Source: Elusimicrobiota bacterium (GTDB lineage: Bacteria; Elusimicrobiota; Elusimicrobia; UBA1565; UBA9628). Taken from it: DNA of 64,000 nucleotides. Positions 33,047 through 40,819 of this stretch are shown piece after piece. Each line of letters begins with the position of its first letter. The first letter of the stretch is position 1. A program made the position numbers and the translations under genes. The notes under the pieces were generated by a model. It was not told the origin of the DNA, did not search any database, and worked only from the letters and a program-made list of their open reading frames with translations. The DNA is taken from assembly GCA_030696455.1 (NCBI GenBank), contig JAUYSH010000116.1:1-64000 (forward strand), in the 5' to 3' direction.

Positions 33047-33996
33047 CAGTGCTTGCCGTCGTGTGAAATGTGAATGGCGTGCGGCAAAAGATTTTCTAGT
33101 ACATATAAACCGTCGCGCACTCCGCCCCCGCTTCCGGGCAGCGCGACGATCACGCACTTCCCCAATTGCCCGGCGACCGAACGAGACAGCGCCGCGGTGG
33201 CGGGCCCGCCGGAGGCGCGCAGCGACTCGCCTATTCCAGGTATCAGGCGGTCGCAGACCGCCATAACGGATTCAGGAGTCACATCCCGGGAAGAGAGGCC
33301 CGTACCCCCGGTCAGTATGACTACGTCAACGCCGCGCGCAGCGCGGCGAATATGCGCTTCCAATACCGTTCGGTCATCGGGGCTTATAATGCGCTTTTTA
33401 ATCGAGAACCCAATCCGTTTCAGTCCGGCAGCCAAAGCCGGTCCCGACGTGTCGCGGTATATTTTCTTAAAAGCACGGTCGCTCACCGTGATCACCGCCG
33501 CCGTGCCGATCCGGGGCCGTTTCGTCGCCGCCTTCGGCGGCGTTTGCGTCTTGGGATGCGTCCAATATCCCTTCTTTCCGCCCGACTTGTACTCCAGCCG
33601 AACGGCAACGATTTCTAGAACCGGATCAACGGGCTTCAACAGATCGTAAAGACATAGGAGTGCGGCGGTCGCTCCCGTCAGCGCTTCCATCTCAACACCC
33701 GTCTTCGCAGCTACCGCGGCGGTGCACCGGACGTGCGCTCCCGGCAGCGATGCATCGAGGGAAATCTCCACATCGACGGAATCCAAAGATATCGGATGGC
33801 ACAACGGCAAAAGATCGGGAGTCCGTTTGGCGGCCATGACTCCGGCCGCCTGGGCGAGGCTGATCGCGTCGCCCTTCGGGAGACGCCCAGATTTAAGCAG
33901 GCCGAAGGCGCGACGGCCCATCAATAGAGTTCCGACCGCCGCTGCGCGGCGCTCGGTGATTTGTTTGGCCGACACATTCGCCATATTAACCGCCAT
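33046..33996 (-). CDS. MoaC-MoaB/MogA fusion protein
   Basis: A 316-residue bifunctional protein. Residues 1-150 are MoaC, which with MoaA makes cyclic pyranopterin monophosphate (LLPLCHPI, KTGVEMEALTGATAALLCLYD). After a Lys-rich linker, residues 165-310 are a MoaB/MogA-type molybdopterin adenylyltransferase (AAVITVSDRA, VDVVILTGGTGLSSRDVTPE, ALPGSGGGVRDGL). Fused moaCB genes are known in some bacteria. It begins one base after the moaA stop overlap (TGATG). Confidence 0.94.
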   Translation of the reverse strand: MAVNMANVSAKQITERRAAAVGTLLMGRRAFGLLKSGRLPKGDAISLAQAAGVMAAKRTPDLLPLCHPISLDSVDVEISLDASLPGAHVRCTAAVAAKTGVEMEALTGATAALLCLYDLLKPVDPVLEIVAVRLEYKSGGKKGYWTHPKTQTPPKAATKRPRIGTAAVITVSDRAFKKIYRDTSGPALAAGLKRIGFSIKKRIISPDDRTVLEAHIRRAARGVDVVILTGGTGLSSRDVTPESVMAVCDRLIPGIGESLRASGGPATAALSRSVAGQLGKCVIVALPGSGGGVRDGLYVLENLLPHAIHISHDGKH

Positions 33997-34970
33997 CAGC
34001 CCCCCATCATCGCGAAGTGCTTCGTGTTGCCGACCTTCCCTTCCGGTAGATAATGCGAAACTTCCTTGAGGCCTAATAGTGTTTTGACCCGTTCCTGAAG
34101 GTCACCCGCCTGTGAATCATCCTGAAGCAGCGGTCGAAGCGAATGGTCCGCCTCCGAGAACAGGCAAAGACGAAGTCTTCCCCGGCTCGTAACCCTCAAT
34201 CTATTGCAGGTCCCGCAGAAATCCTTGGCATAAGGCGCGATGACCCCCACCGAGCCGTGATATCCGTTCTTATGGAACTCGCGCGCGGGCCCGTCCCCTT
34301 CGCGCCGCTCCCGCTCGGCCCAGCCGTTCTCCCCGAGCCAAGCCACCAAGGTCTCGGCCTTGAGATGACGCTCGGTGAAGAAATCCATATTGTCGGCCAC
34401 CGGCATCAGCTCGATGAACCTCACCGACAGCGGCCGTTCCCGGGCCAGCTCCATGAACCTCGAGAACTCATCGTCGTTGAGCCCCTTCATCAGAACGGCG
34501 TTGATCTTCGTCTCGAGCCCCAGTTCGAGCGCGCGGTCGATGCCCGCCAGGACGTCCCCGAGGCTGTCCTGGCCCGTCAGTCCCGCGAAGCGCGCCGCGT
34601 CGAGGCTGTCGACGCTCACGTTCACCGCGGAAACTCCGGCGGCCCTCAAATCGGGCGCGAGCTCCGTCAGGCGATAGCCGTTGGTCGACAGCGCTAAGCG
34701 CCGTACGCCATTGGTGGATGCGACGCTTTGCGCGATCTCGATGATGTCCCGGCGCACCGTCGGTTCCCCGCCCGTCAGCCGGACCTTCCAGAAGCCGAGC
34801 CCGGCGAAGGCCCGCGCGAGGCGGCCGATCTCCTCGACGCTCAGCGGGGCCTCGGCCTCGGTCTTGTGGTAACCGTGGGGAAGACAGTACTTGCAGCGGA
34901 AATTGCAGGCGTCCGCGACGGAGAGGCGGAGGTAATGGAAGGAGCGGCCGAAGCCGTCGACGAGCGTCAC
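33996..34970 (-). CDS. moaA: GTP 3',8-cyclase (radical SAM)
   Basis: A 324-residue MoaA: radical-SAM cluster motif CNFRCKYC at the N-terminus, VRLTGGEPTVRRDI, the second 4Fe-4S site CGTCNRLRVTSRGRLRLCLF near residue 255, and the C-terminal Gly-Gly needed for activity. It converts GTP to 3',8-cyclo-7,8-dihydro-GTP, the first step of molybdenum cofactor synthesis. The GTG start at 34970 follows a TATAAT by 6 nt, so this is the promoter-proximal gene of the moaA-moaCB-moeA-moaD-moaE run. Confidence 0.96.
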   Translation of the reverse strand: MTLVDGFGRSFHYLRLSVADACNFRCKYCLPHGYHKTEAEAPLSVEEIGRLARAFAGLGFWKVRLTGGEPTVRRDIIEIAQSVASTNGVRRLALSTNGYRLTELAPDLRAAGVSAVNVSVDSLDAARFAGLTGQDSLGDVLAGIDRALELGLETKINAVLMKGLNDDEFSRFMELARERPLSVRFIELMPVADNMDFFTERHLKAETLVAWLGENGWAERERREGDGPAREFHKNGYHGSVGVIAPYAKDFCGTCNRLRVTSRGRLRLCLFSEADHSLRPLLQDDSQAGDLQERVKTLLGLKEVSHYLPEGKVGNTKHFAMMGG

Positions 34971-34976
34971 GGGGAG

Positions 34977-34982
34977 ATTATA
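34977..34982 (-). promoter_or_regulatory. -10 element of the molybdenum cofactor operon
   Basis: A consensus TATAAT, 6 nt before the GTG of moaA; leaderless layout. No Moco riboswitch-like leader can exist, as there is no leader. Confidence 0.55.
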
Positions 34983-34986
34983 CCCC

Positions 34987-36120
34987 TTACTTGAAGAGCT
35001 TGCCGCCGATGACGTCGCCGGCGATGACGCCGACGCCCGCGCCGATCAAGGCGCCGATCGGGCCGCCCAGCAGGAAGCCGAGAAGGCCTCCGAGCACCGC
35101 GCCCGCGGCACCCGGGAGGTACTGGCGGGGCTGCATGGGAGCCGGGCCCGTCTTGAGCTTCTTGATGCTCCGCATGAACTCCTCGTCGGGGTCGACGGGA
35201 GAGGGGACGTCGGCGATGAGGCTGGGCCTGCCCTCCGGGCCCGTGGACGGGGCGAGCGGGGGGCGGCCCGTGCCGTCGCCGCCGGGGACGACGACGCCGG
35301 TCTCGGGCGCGACCGTGCCGCCGCCGTCGAAGACCCGGCCGGCGCGCTCGGCCGCCTCGGCCGCGCGGCGGGCCTGGTCGAGGGCGGAGTTCCCGGTCGA
35401 GACGGCGACCTCCTCGACGGGCACGGCGGGCGGATCGGACGGCTTCGGGATCGGCTTCTTGGCGGGGGTTTTCGGCGGATCCTTGACCACGACGGAGGGC
35501 GGCGGCGCCGCGGACTCGGGCGGGGCTTCCGCGGCCTTGCGGCGCGCGGCCAGGTCGGCGGCGGCGGCGGGGGCCGAGGCCTTGGCGCTCCTGGCCAGGG
35601 GCTCGGGCAGATACAGGTTCAGGTCCTCGCGATACTTGTCGAAGATGCCGCCCACGACCTTCTTGGTGTACCAGGTCAGCTTGCCGCCGTTGTCCCGCAG
35701 GGCGTTGTCGACGGCGTCGAGGTAGTCGATGAGGGTGTTGCGGTCGGCCTCCTTCATCGTCTTGAGCCGGCGCACCATGTAGGCGCGCGTCTGGGGCGTC
35801 ATCAGCGCGCCGTAGTTCCGGTAGGTGCCCTCGAGGTCGGGGGTGGCGATGCGGCCGTCTTTCTCGGCGAACGCGACGATGCGTCCGCGCCACTTGTCGA
35901 GGACGAGCTTCATGATCTTGGGGTCGCCCGCCGCGAACTTGACGTCGGCGTTGAACTCATCGGAGGCGGCCCTGTCGGCGAGGACCGCGGCGAGCATCGC
36001 CTTCTCGTCGTCGCGCAGGAGGGCCTCGACCGCGGCCACGGCGGCGGGGTCGCCGGCCGCGAGCGCCGGAGCGGCGGCGCCGAAGGCGAGAAGTCCCGCG
36101 AGAAAGGCGAGGCGGATCAT
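34987..36120 (-). CDS. Exported protein with C-terminal glycine-zipper membrane segment
   Basis: A 377-residue protein: signal peptide (LAFLAGLLAFGAAAPALA), a helical domain to about residue 175, a long Pro/Ala/Lys-rich spacer, and a C-terminal glycine zipper (GAAGAVLGGLLGFLLGGPIGALIGAGVGVIAG) able to pack in a membrane. Such proteins often sit in the outer membrane or cell envelope. Family not recognised. It is upstream of moaA on the same strand but moaA has its own promoter. Confidence 0.75.
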   Translation of the reverse strand: MIRLAFLAGLLAFGAAAPALAAGDPAAVAAVEALLRDDEKAMLAAVLADRAASDEFNADVKFAAGDPKIMKLVLDKWRGRIVAFAEKDGRIATPDLEGTYRNYGALMTPQTRAYMVRRLKTMKEADRNTLIDYLDAVDNALRDNGGKLTWYTKKVVGGIFDKYREDLNLYLPEPLARSAKASAPAAAADLAARRKAAEAPPESAAPPPSVVVKDPPKTPAKKPIPKPSDPPAVPVEEVAVSTGNSALDQARRAAEAAERAGRVFDGGGTVAPETGVVVPGGDGTGRPPLAPSTGPEGRPSLIADVPSPVDPDEEFMRSIKKLKTGPAPMQPRQYLPGAAGAVLGGLLGFLLGGPIGALIGAGVGVIAGDVIGGKLFK

Positions 36121-36127
36121 CGAGTTG

Positions 36128-36133
36128 AGTATA
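36128..36133 (-). promoter_or_regulatory. -10-like element of the glycine-zipper protein gene
   Basis: TATACT, 7 nt before the ATG at 36120. Confidence 0.4.
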
Positions 36134-36203
36134 TATAGGGGGCCGACGGGCCGACAGGTTCGTTGGGCCCAGGACCCCCGGGGCCGATAGGCCTAGGAAT
36201 TAG

Positions 36204-36209
36204 TATTAT
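36204..36209 (+). promoter_or_regulatory. -10-like element of the NlpC/P60 gene
   Basis: TATTAT, 7 nt before the GTG at 36217; supports that start over the ATG at 36163. Confidence 0.35.
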
Positions 36210-36216
36210 TTCGCCG

Positions 36217-36678
36217 GTGAAGCTCGCGATTGCGCTTATTCCCGCTCTGTTTTTCGCCTCCGGCTGCGGGGGCGGGAAGGCGCGCCGCGCGGGTCCGCCG
36301 CCCCCGACGCCGGAGTGCAAGGCCATCGTGCGCACGGCCAAGAGCTGGCTGCCCGAGGAGGAGGAGAACCGGCCGTTGCCCAAGGACTGCTCGGACTTCG
36401 TGGGCAAGGTCTTCGCCGAGAACAAGGTCAAGCTGCCGCGGACGTCCGCGGCGATGTCCATCGAGGGCGAGGAGGTCCGCGCCGGTGAGCTGCGCATGGC
36501 CGACCTGGTGTTCTTCGCGGGCAAGAACGGCGGCGGCAAGATCGGCCACGTGGGCATCTACATCAACAACGGCATCTTCATCCATCAGGCCAACCCCGGC
36601 GAGGGCGTGCGCCAGGAAAGCATGCACAGCGACTACTGGCGCAAGCGTTTCCTGCGCGCGCGGCGGATTCTGGACTAG
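36217..36678 (+). CDS. NlpC/P60-type lipoprotein
   Basis: A 153-residue protein. With the GTG start at 36217 it begins with a lipoprotein signal (KLAIALIPALFFASGC), so the mature protein is anchored through Cys. The catalytic layout of NlpC/P60 cysteine peptidases is present: KDCSDFV with the nucleophile, then DLVFFAGKNGGGKIGHVGIYINNG with the His, and FIHQANPGEG. These enzymes cut stem peptides of peptidoglycan in the periplasm. The upstream ATG at 36163 would add a Pro/Gly-rich non-signal start. Confidence 0.85.
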   Translation: MKLAIALIPALFFASGCGGGKARRAGPPPPTPECKAIVRTAKSWLPEEEENRPLPKDCSDFVGKVFAENKVKLPRTSAAMSIEGEEVRAGELRMADLVFFAGKNGGGKIGHVGIYINNGIFIHQANPGEGVRQESMHSDYWRKRFLRARRILD

Positions 36679-36739
36679 ACTCGGGATGAGCGACCACCGC
36701 AAGGCACTGCGGCCGCTCTCCGCGGGCCCGCCCGCCAAA

Positions 36740-36757
36740 ACTGTTGTCAACAACAGT
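36740..36757. repeat. 18-bp palindrome, copy 2
   Basis: ACTGTTGTCAACAACAGT. In this copy the symmetry extends three more bases on each side (AAA and TTT, 36737-36760), giving 11-nt arms. Confidence 0.8.
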
Positions 36758-36810
36758 TTTCCGCGAGGGCGCGATCACGGAGAATCCGGTCATCCACCGA
36801 AGGCCTCGCA

Positions 36811-36828
36811 ACTGTTGTCAACAACAGT
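36811..36828. repeat. 18-bp palindrome, copy 3
   Basis: ACTGTTGTCAACAACAGT, identical in the core to copy 2 and 71 bp downstream of it; flanks do not extend the symmetry. Confidence 0.8.
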
Positions 36829-36941
36829 CGAGACATCCGTTGTGGATAACGGGGATAGGCAAAAGAGAACTTCCCCGGCCTAGGGCGTTTGCCGGGCCCG
36901 ACGCGGGACCGAAGGCCCAAGCGCCGCGGCGGCCGGACGGC

Positions 36942-36947
36942 TATCAT
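36942..36947 (+). promoter_or_regulatory. -10-like element of the 36954-37763 gene
   Basis: TATCAT, 6 nt before the GTG at 36954. Confidence 0.4.
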
Positions 36948-36953
36948 GTCGGG

Positions 36954-37763
36954 GTGAAGATTTGGCTGCTGCTCCTTTTGCTCGCGGCCGGGCCGGCGCG
37001 CGCCGGGTTCCGTCTCGAGGAGGCGTTCGCCGACCTTTCCAAGGCGGCCGCCGAGGCGGCCAAGAAGGAGAAGAAGCGGCGGATCTTCCCGCTCGCGACC
37101 GTCCCCTCCCTTCCCGGCGACGCCGCGCTTCCCGCGGCGTTCGACGCGCCGCTCGCCGAGCTGCGCGACGCGGCGCTCTCGGCCGTGAGCGTGGACATCG
37201 CGGGGCGGACCTGGAGCGTCGGCGCGGTCCCGGACGCGGAGTACGACGACTTCTTTCTCGTGGTGACCTCGGGCGGGGAGCGCCTGCTCGCCGCGCTCGC
37301 CCCGCTCAAGCGCTTCCTCTCCAACGGGGGCGTCGTCGTCTCCGGCGAGGACGGCCCCGTGCTGCGGCTCAACGCGCGCATCAGCCTGCTGCACCCGATC
37401 AACGGCACCTCGGTCGTCGCCGTGGACGCCGCCGGGGGGCTCAAGACCCGGGACTCCTTCACGGTCGGAGAGCTCGTCGAGGCCCTGAAATCCAAGGGCC
37501 GGGGATTCAAGGCGGGCGGGGTCGAGCTTCACCTGTTCGTCCTGCCCGAGGCGGCCGAGGGCGGCTCGGCGCTCTCCGGGGAACGCTCGATCTTCCTGAC
37601 CCGCTTCGACGGCATGAAGTCCAAGGGCTGCGCGCTGCGCGAGTCGGCGCTCGCGCCGGACGTCGCGGTCCGCGTCGCGGCCTACGGCCGGATGCTGGTG
37701 CTGCTCAAGACCGCCGACGACCGCCTGCTCATCCGCGACGCCGGCCCCGCGCCGGCGCGCTAG
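36954..37763 (+). CDS. Exported hypothetical protein
   Basis: A 269-residue protein with a clear signal peptide when started at the GTG of 36954 (KIWLLLLLLAAGPARA). The longer frame from 36744 reads through the palindrome region and is unlikely. A Lys/Ala-rich helix follows, then an alternating beta-rich domain (DDFFLVVTSGGERLLAAL, NGGVVVSGEDGPVLRLNARISLLHPINGTSVVAVDAAGGL). No catalytic motif recognised. Its TAG stop shares bases with the convergent citrate synthase stop. Confidence 0.7.
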   Translation: MKIWLLLLLLAAGPARAGFRLEEAFADLSKAAAEAAKKEKKRRIFPLATVPSLPGDAALPAAFDAPLAELRDAALSAVSVDIAGRTWSVGAVPDAEYDDFFLVVTSGGERLLAALAPLKRFLSNGGVVVSGEDGPVLRLNARISLLHPINGTSVVAVDAAGGLKTRDSFTVGELVEALKSKGRGFKAGGVELHLFVLPEAAEGGSALSGERSIFLTRFDGMKSKGCALRESALAPDVAVRVAAYGRMLVLLKTADDRLLIRDAGPAPAR

Positions 37764-38896
37764 CGCTCGAGCTTCAGGTCCTTCGGCCCGACATACAGCG
37801 ACTGCGGCCGGATCAGGCGGTCCTGCGCGTGCTGCTCCATCACGTGCGCGCACCAGCCGGCGGCGCGGCCGCAGGCGAACATCGAGACGAACTGGTCGGG
37901 CTGAAGGCCGATGGATTGAAGAACAAGGGCCGTGTAGAATTCGACGTTCGTCTTGAGGTTGCGCCCGGGCTTGAGCTCCTCGAGCACCTTGATCGCGGTC
38001 TTCTCGACGGCGCGGGCGAGGTCGTAGAGCTTGGTGTTCTGCAGGTGGGCGCCGGCCATCTGCGAGGCGGTCTTGGCCAGCACCTCGGCGCGCGGGTCGC
38101 GCACCTTGTAGACTCGGTGGCCGAAGCCCATGATGCGGCGGCCTTCCCCGATCTCCTTGCGCAGCCAGGCCTCGGCCTTGGCCGCGGTCTTGATGTCGAC
38201 GAGCATGTCGAGCACGGGCCCCGGCGCGCCGCCGTGCAGAGGGCCCTTGAGGGCGCCGACGGCGCCGGTCACCGCGCTGACCATGTCGGAGCGGGTGGAG
38301 GCGATCACGCGCGCGGTGAAGGTCGAGGCGTTCATGCCGTGGTCGGAGACGGTGACCCAGTAGGTCTCGAGCGCCTTGGCCGCCATCGGATCGGGCTCGG
38401 TGCCGAAGGTCATGTACAGGAAGTTCGCGGCCAGGCTCAGGTCCGCGCGCGGCGCGATCGGCTCGAGGCCGGAGCGCAGGCGGGAGTGCGCGGCGATCAC
38501 GGTCGGGAAGCGCGCGAGCAGGCGCTTGGCGAGCGCCAGGTCGCCGGCGGGGGAGATGTCGTTGGGGTTGGACACGTCGAGGGAGAGCGTGGCGCAGGCC
38601 ATGCGCAGGGCGTCGATCGGCGGCGCGTTGCGGGCGGTCTTGATGATCTCGAGCGTCTCGGGGCGCAGGGCGCGATAGGCCGCGAGGTCGTGCTGGATGC
38701 CCTGCGCTTCTTCCTTGGCCGGGAGGTGGCCGGTCCAGAGCAGCATCGCGAGCTCCTCGATGGACACCTTCGCCGCGATCTCCTCGATCGGATAGCCGGC
38801 GACGATGAGCACGCCGTTCTGGCCGTCGACCATGGACAGCTTGGTCTCCGTCGCGACGACGCCTTCGAGCCCGGCTTTGACGGTGGTGACGGACAT
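37760..38896 (-). CDS. Citrate synthase family enzyme
   Basis: A 378-residue citrate synthase-type enzyme condensing acetyl-CoA or propionyl-CoA with oxaloacetate. Catalytic motifs: DHGMNASTFTARV, GALKGPLHGGAP (His), GFGHRVYKVRDPRA (His, CoA binding) and KTNVEFYTALVLQSIG (Asp replaced in reading by the NVEFY context typical of short-form enzymes). The short length resembles the Gram-positive/archaeal type and 2-methylcitrate synthases, so gltA versus prpC cannot be settled. Start at 38896 because GGAGG lies about 7 nt upstream. Confidence 0.92.
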   Translation of the reverse strand: MSVTTVKAGLEGVVATETKLSMVDGQNGVLIVAGYPIEEIAAKVSIEELAMLLWTGHLPAKEEAQGIQHDLAAYRALRPETLEIIKTARNAPPIDALRMACATLSLDVSNPNDISPAGDLALAKRLLARFPTVIAAHSRLRSGLEPIAPRADLSLAANFLYMTFGTEPDPMAAKALETYWVTVSDHGMNASTFTARVIASTRSDMVSAVTGAVGALKGPLHGGAPGPVLDMLVDIKTAAKAEAWLRKEIGEGRRIMGFGHRVYKVRDPRAEVLAKTASQMAGAHLQNTKLYDLARAVEKTAIKVLEELKPGRNLKTNVEFYTALVLQSIGLQPDQFVSMFACGRAAGWCAHVMEQHAQDRLIRPQSLYVGPKDLKLER

Positions 38897-38969
38897 GTGG
38901 GATTCCTCCGGGATCACGCCGACGGCTCGACGAGATTATCCTTTTGAAGTTGGCGCGTCAAACCCGCGC

Positions 38970-38998
38970 AAAGTGAAAATAGTGGAATGCCTGACACC
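38970..38998 (+). repeat. Single arm of the GCCTGACACC inverted-repeat element
   Basis: AAAGTGAAAATA followed by three differing bases and GGAATGCCTGACACC. It matches the right arm of the hairpin at 52506-52570 except at those bases, but the opposite arm is absent. It lies in the gap upstream of citrate synthase. Confidence 0.7.
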
Positions 38999-39008
38999 AA
39001 TATTATCG

Positions 39009-39407
39009 TTAGGCGCCTTCGGGCCAGACGCGTTCGAGCTCGTCGTCGTCGAAGCCGAAGTGGTGGGCGAGCTCGTGGCGAAGGGTCAAGCGGATCTCTT
39101 TTTGGAGCTCCTCGACGCTGCCGACGGAGTCCTCGAGGTTCCACTGATAGAGGTACACCTTGGCGGGCAGCTGGCCGTGCGCCGAGTTCGAGAGGAAGTC
39201 CTCGCGCTCGGGGCCGCAGTACAGGCCGAGGAGGTCGGTGGCGTCGTTCTCGTCGCCGTCCTCGAGGTCGTCGGCCTCCTCGCCGGGCTCCTCCTTGGTC
39301 TCGATCGTGACGTTGACGAGCAGGGCGCGCACCTCCGGGGGGATGCGGCCGAGCTCGGCCTCCGCCATCAGGCGGAACTTGGCGGGCGTCACGCGGACTT
39401 CCTTCAT
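39009..39407 (-). CDS. Small zinc metallopeptidase-type protein (PF06262-like)
   Basis: A 132-residue cytoplasmic protein with the layout of the 'possible zinc metallopeptidase' family: an acidic middle, LLGLYCGPERE, then PAKVYLYQWNLED, and the HELAHHFGFDDDELE motif (HExxH plus a downstream acidic ligand). Activity in this family is unproven. It starts 2 bp after the 8-oxoguanine deaminase stop and is probably co-transcribed. Confidence 0.85.
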   Translation of the reverse strand: MKEVRVTPAKFRLMAEAELGRIPPEVRALLVNVTIETKEEPGEEADDLEDGDENDATDLLGLYCGPEREDFLSNSAHGQLPAKVYLYQWNLEDSVGSVEELQKEIRLTLRHELAHHFGFDDDELERVWPEGA

Positions 39408-39408
39408 G

Positions 39409-40785
39409 TCAGGCGACGGCGCCGGCTTTTTTGAGCAGGTCGAGGCAGGCGGCGTTGGCCTGGCGCGTGATGTCGCCTTCGTCGAGGTTCTTGAGCGTCC
39501 CGTTCTCGACGACGATATGGCCGTTGACGATGGTCCACCTCGTGCGGTGGCCCGCGCCGCAGAAGAGCAAGGAGGCGACGGGGTCGCCGGCGGAGCCCGC
39601 GTAGTCGAGTCGGTTGACGTCGAAGATCGCGAGGTCGGCGGCCTTGCCGGGGGCGATCTGGCCGAGGTCGTCGCGGCCGAGCGCGGCGGCGCCGCCGCGG
39701 GTGGCCATACGGAGAACTTGACGCGCCGTCATGCTGCCGACGCCGGACTTCACGCGGTGCACGAGCATCGCCTGGCGCGCCTCGCCGAGCATGTCCGAGG
39801 TGTCGTTGGAGGCGGAGCCGTCCACGGCAAGACCGACATTCACCCCGGCGTCGAGATACTTGCGGACGGGCGGAACGCCCGAGCCGAGGCGCAGATTGGA
39901 GGAGGGGCAATGCGCGATACCGACTTTCGCTTCGGCCAAACGGCGAATTTCATCGTCATTGACGTGGACCATGTGCGCGAGCCAGACGTTGTCGTTCATC
40001 CAGCCCAGCGACTCGAGGAAGTCGATGGGGCGCAGCTTGTACTTCTCGAGGCAGTACGCCTCCTCGTCGAGCGTCTCGCACAGGTGGGTGTGCATGCGCA
40101 CGCCCCATTTTTTCGCCTGCGCCGCCGTTTGCTTCATGAGGTCGGTGGAGACCGAGAACGGGGCGCACGGCGCCAGGCCGATCTGGATCATGGCGTAGGG
40201 GCCCTTGTCGTGGTGCTCCTTGATCAGGCGCTCGCCGTCGCGGAGGATTTCCTCCTCGGATTCGGTGCAGTCGTCGGGCGGCAGGCCGCCCTTCGACACG
40301 CCGACCGACATCGAGCCGCGCGTGGGAGCGAAGCGGATGCCGAGCGAGCGGGCCGCGTCGATCTGGGCGTCGACGAGGCCGGTCAGGCCGCGCGGATAGA
40401 GGTAGGTGTGGTCGGTGGACGTGGTGCAGCCCGTGAGCAGAAGCTCGCCGAGGCCGACCTGGGCGCCCAACGCCGCGTACTCCGGCGTCAGGTGGCGCCA
40501 GACCTGATAGTGATAGACGAGCCAGTCGAAGAGCTTGGCGTCCTGGGCGGCGGGGGTCGCGCGGGTGAGGGTCTGGCAGAGGTGGTGGTGCGTGTTGACC
40601 ATGCCCGGGATCACGACGCAGCCGCGCGCGTCGAGGACCTGCGCGTCGTCGGGGGCCTCGAGGTCCTTGCCGACCGCGAGGATGACGCGGCCCTTGATCA
40701 GGATGTCGGCGCCGGCGAGTTCGGTGCCCGCGTCGTCCATCGTGGCGACGCGCAGGGCGTTCTTGATCAGCAGAGGAGGGCGCAT
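39409..40785 (-). CDS. 8-oxoguanine deaminase-like amidohydrolase
   Basis: A 458-residue amidohydrolase: NALRVATMDD start, metal-binding NTHHHLCQTLTRA near 66, the TSTDHTYLYPRG and GSMSVGVSKGGLPPDD segments I associate with 8-oxoguanine deaminase, MHTHLCETLDEE, WLAHMVHV, HCPSSNLRLGSG and AVDGSASND. It would deaminate 8-oxoguanine to urate. That fits the adjoining purine-catabolism genes; atrazine-type or guanine deaminases are alternatives. Start at 40785 (second ATG) lies 7 nt after a TAGACT element. Confidence 0.85.
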   Translation of the reverse strand: MRPPLLIKNALRVATMDDAGTELAGADILIKGRVILAVGKDLEAPDDAQVLDARGCVVIPGMVNTHHHLCQTLTRATPAAQDAKLFDWLVYHYQVWRHLTPEYAALGAQVGLGELLLTGCTTSTDHTYLYPRGLTGLVDAQIDAARSLGIRFAPTRGSMSVGVSKGGLPPDDCTESEEEILRDGERLIKEHHDKGPYAMIQIGLAPCAPFSVSTDLMKQTAAQAKKWGVRMHTHLCETLDEEAYCLEKYKLRPIDFLESLGWMNDNVWLAHMVHVNDDEIRRLAEAKVGIAHCPSSNLRLGSGVPPVRKYLDAGVNVGLAVDGSASNDTSDMLGEARQAMLVHRVKSGVGSMTARQVLRMATRGGAAALGRDDLGQIAPGKAADLAIFDVNRLDYAGSAGDPVASLLFCGAGHRTRWTIVNGHIVVENGTLKNLDEGDITRQANAACLDLLKKAGAVA

Positions 40786-40792
40786 CATCGCC

Positions 40793-40798
40793 AGTCTA
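40793..40798 (-). promoter_or_regulatory. -10-like element of the 8-oxoguanine deaminase gene
   Basis: TAGACT, 7 nt before the ATG at 40785, in the 34-bp gap shared with the divergent xdhC-type gene. Confidence 0.4.
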
Positions 40799-40807
40799 GC
40801 AATTAAG

Positions 40808-40813
40808 TAGAAT
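40808..40813 (+). promoter_or_regulatory. -10-like element of the purine operon (xdhC-type gene)
   Basis: TAGAAT, 6 nt before the ATG at 40820, back-to-back with the leftward element at 40793-40798. Confidence 0.45.
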
Positions 40814-40819
40814 TTGGTC

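Larger units (their letters stand above)
36679..36953. other. Intergenic region with two palindromes
   Basis: 275 bp without a credible gene. It contains two copies of the ACTGTTGTCAACAACAGT palindrome 71 bp apart and a TTGTGGATAACGGGG stretch. The rest is GC-rich sequence without other structure I can see. Confidence 0.6.

Noticed and set aside
34971-34990. Possible molybdenum cofactor riboswitch before moaA
   Set aside because: The promoter hexamer is 6 nt from the start codon, leaving no leader.
36737-36828. Two spaced palindromes considered as a short CRISPR array
   Set aside because: Only two units, no regular spacing with further copies, no cas genes; related copies lie 10 kb away on both sides.
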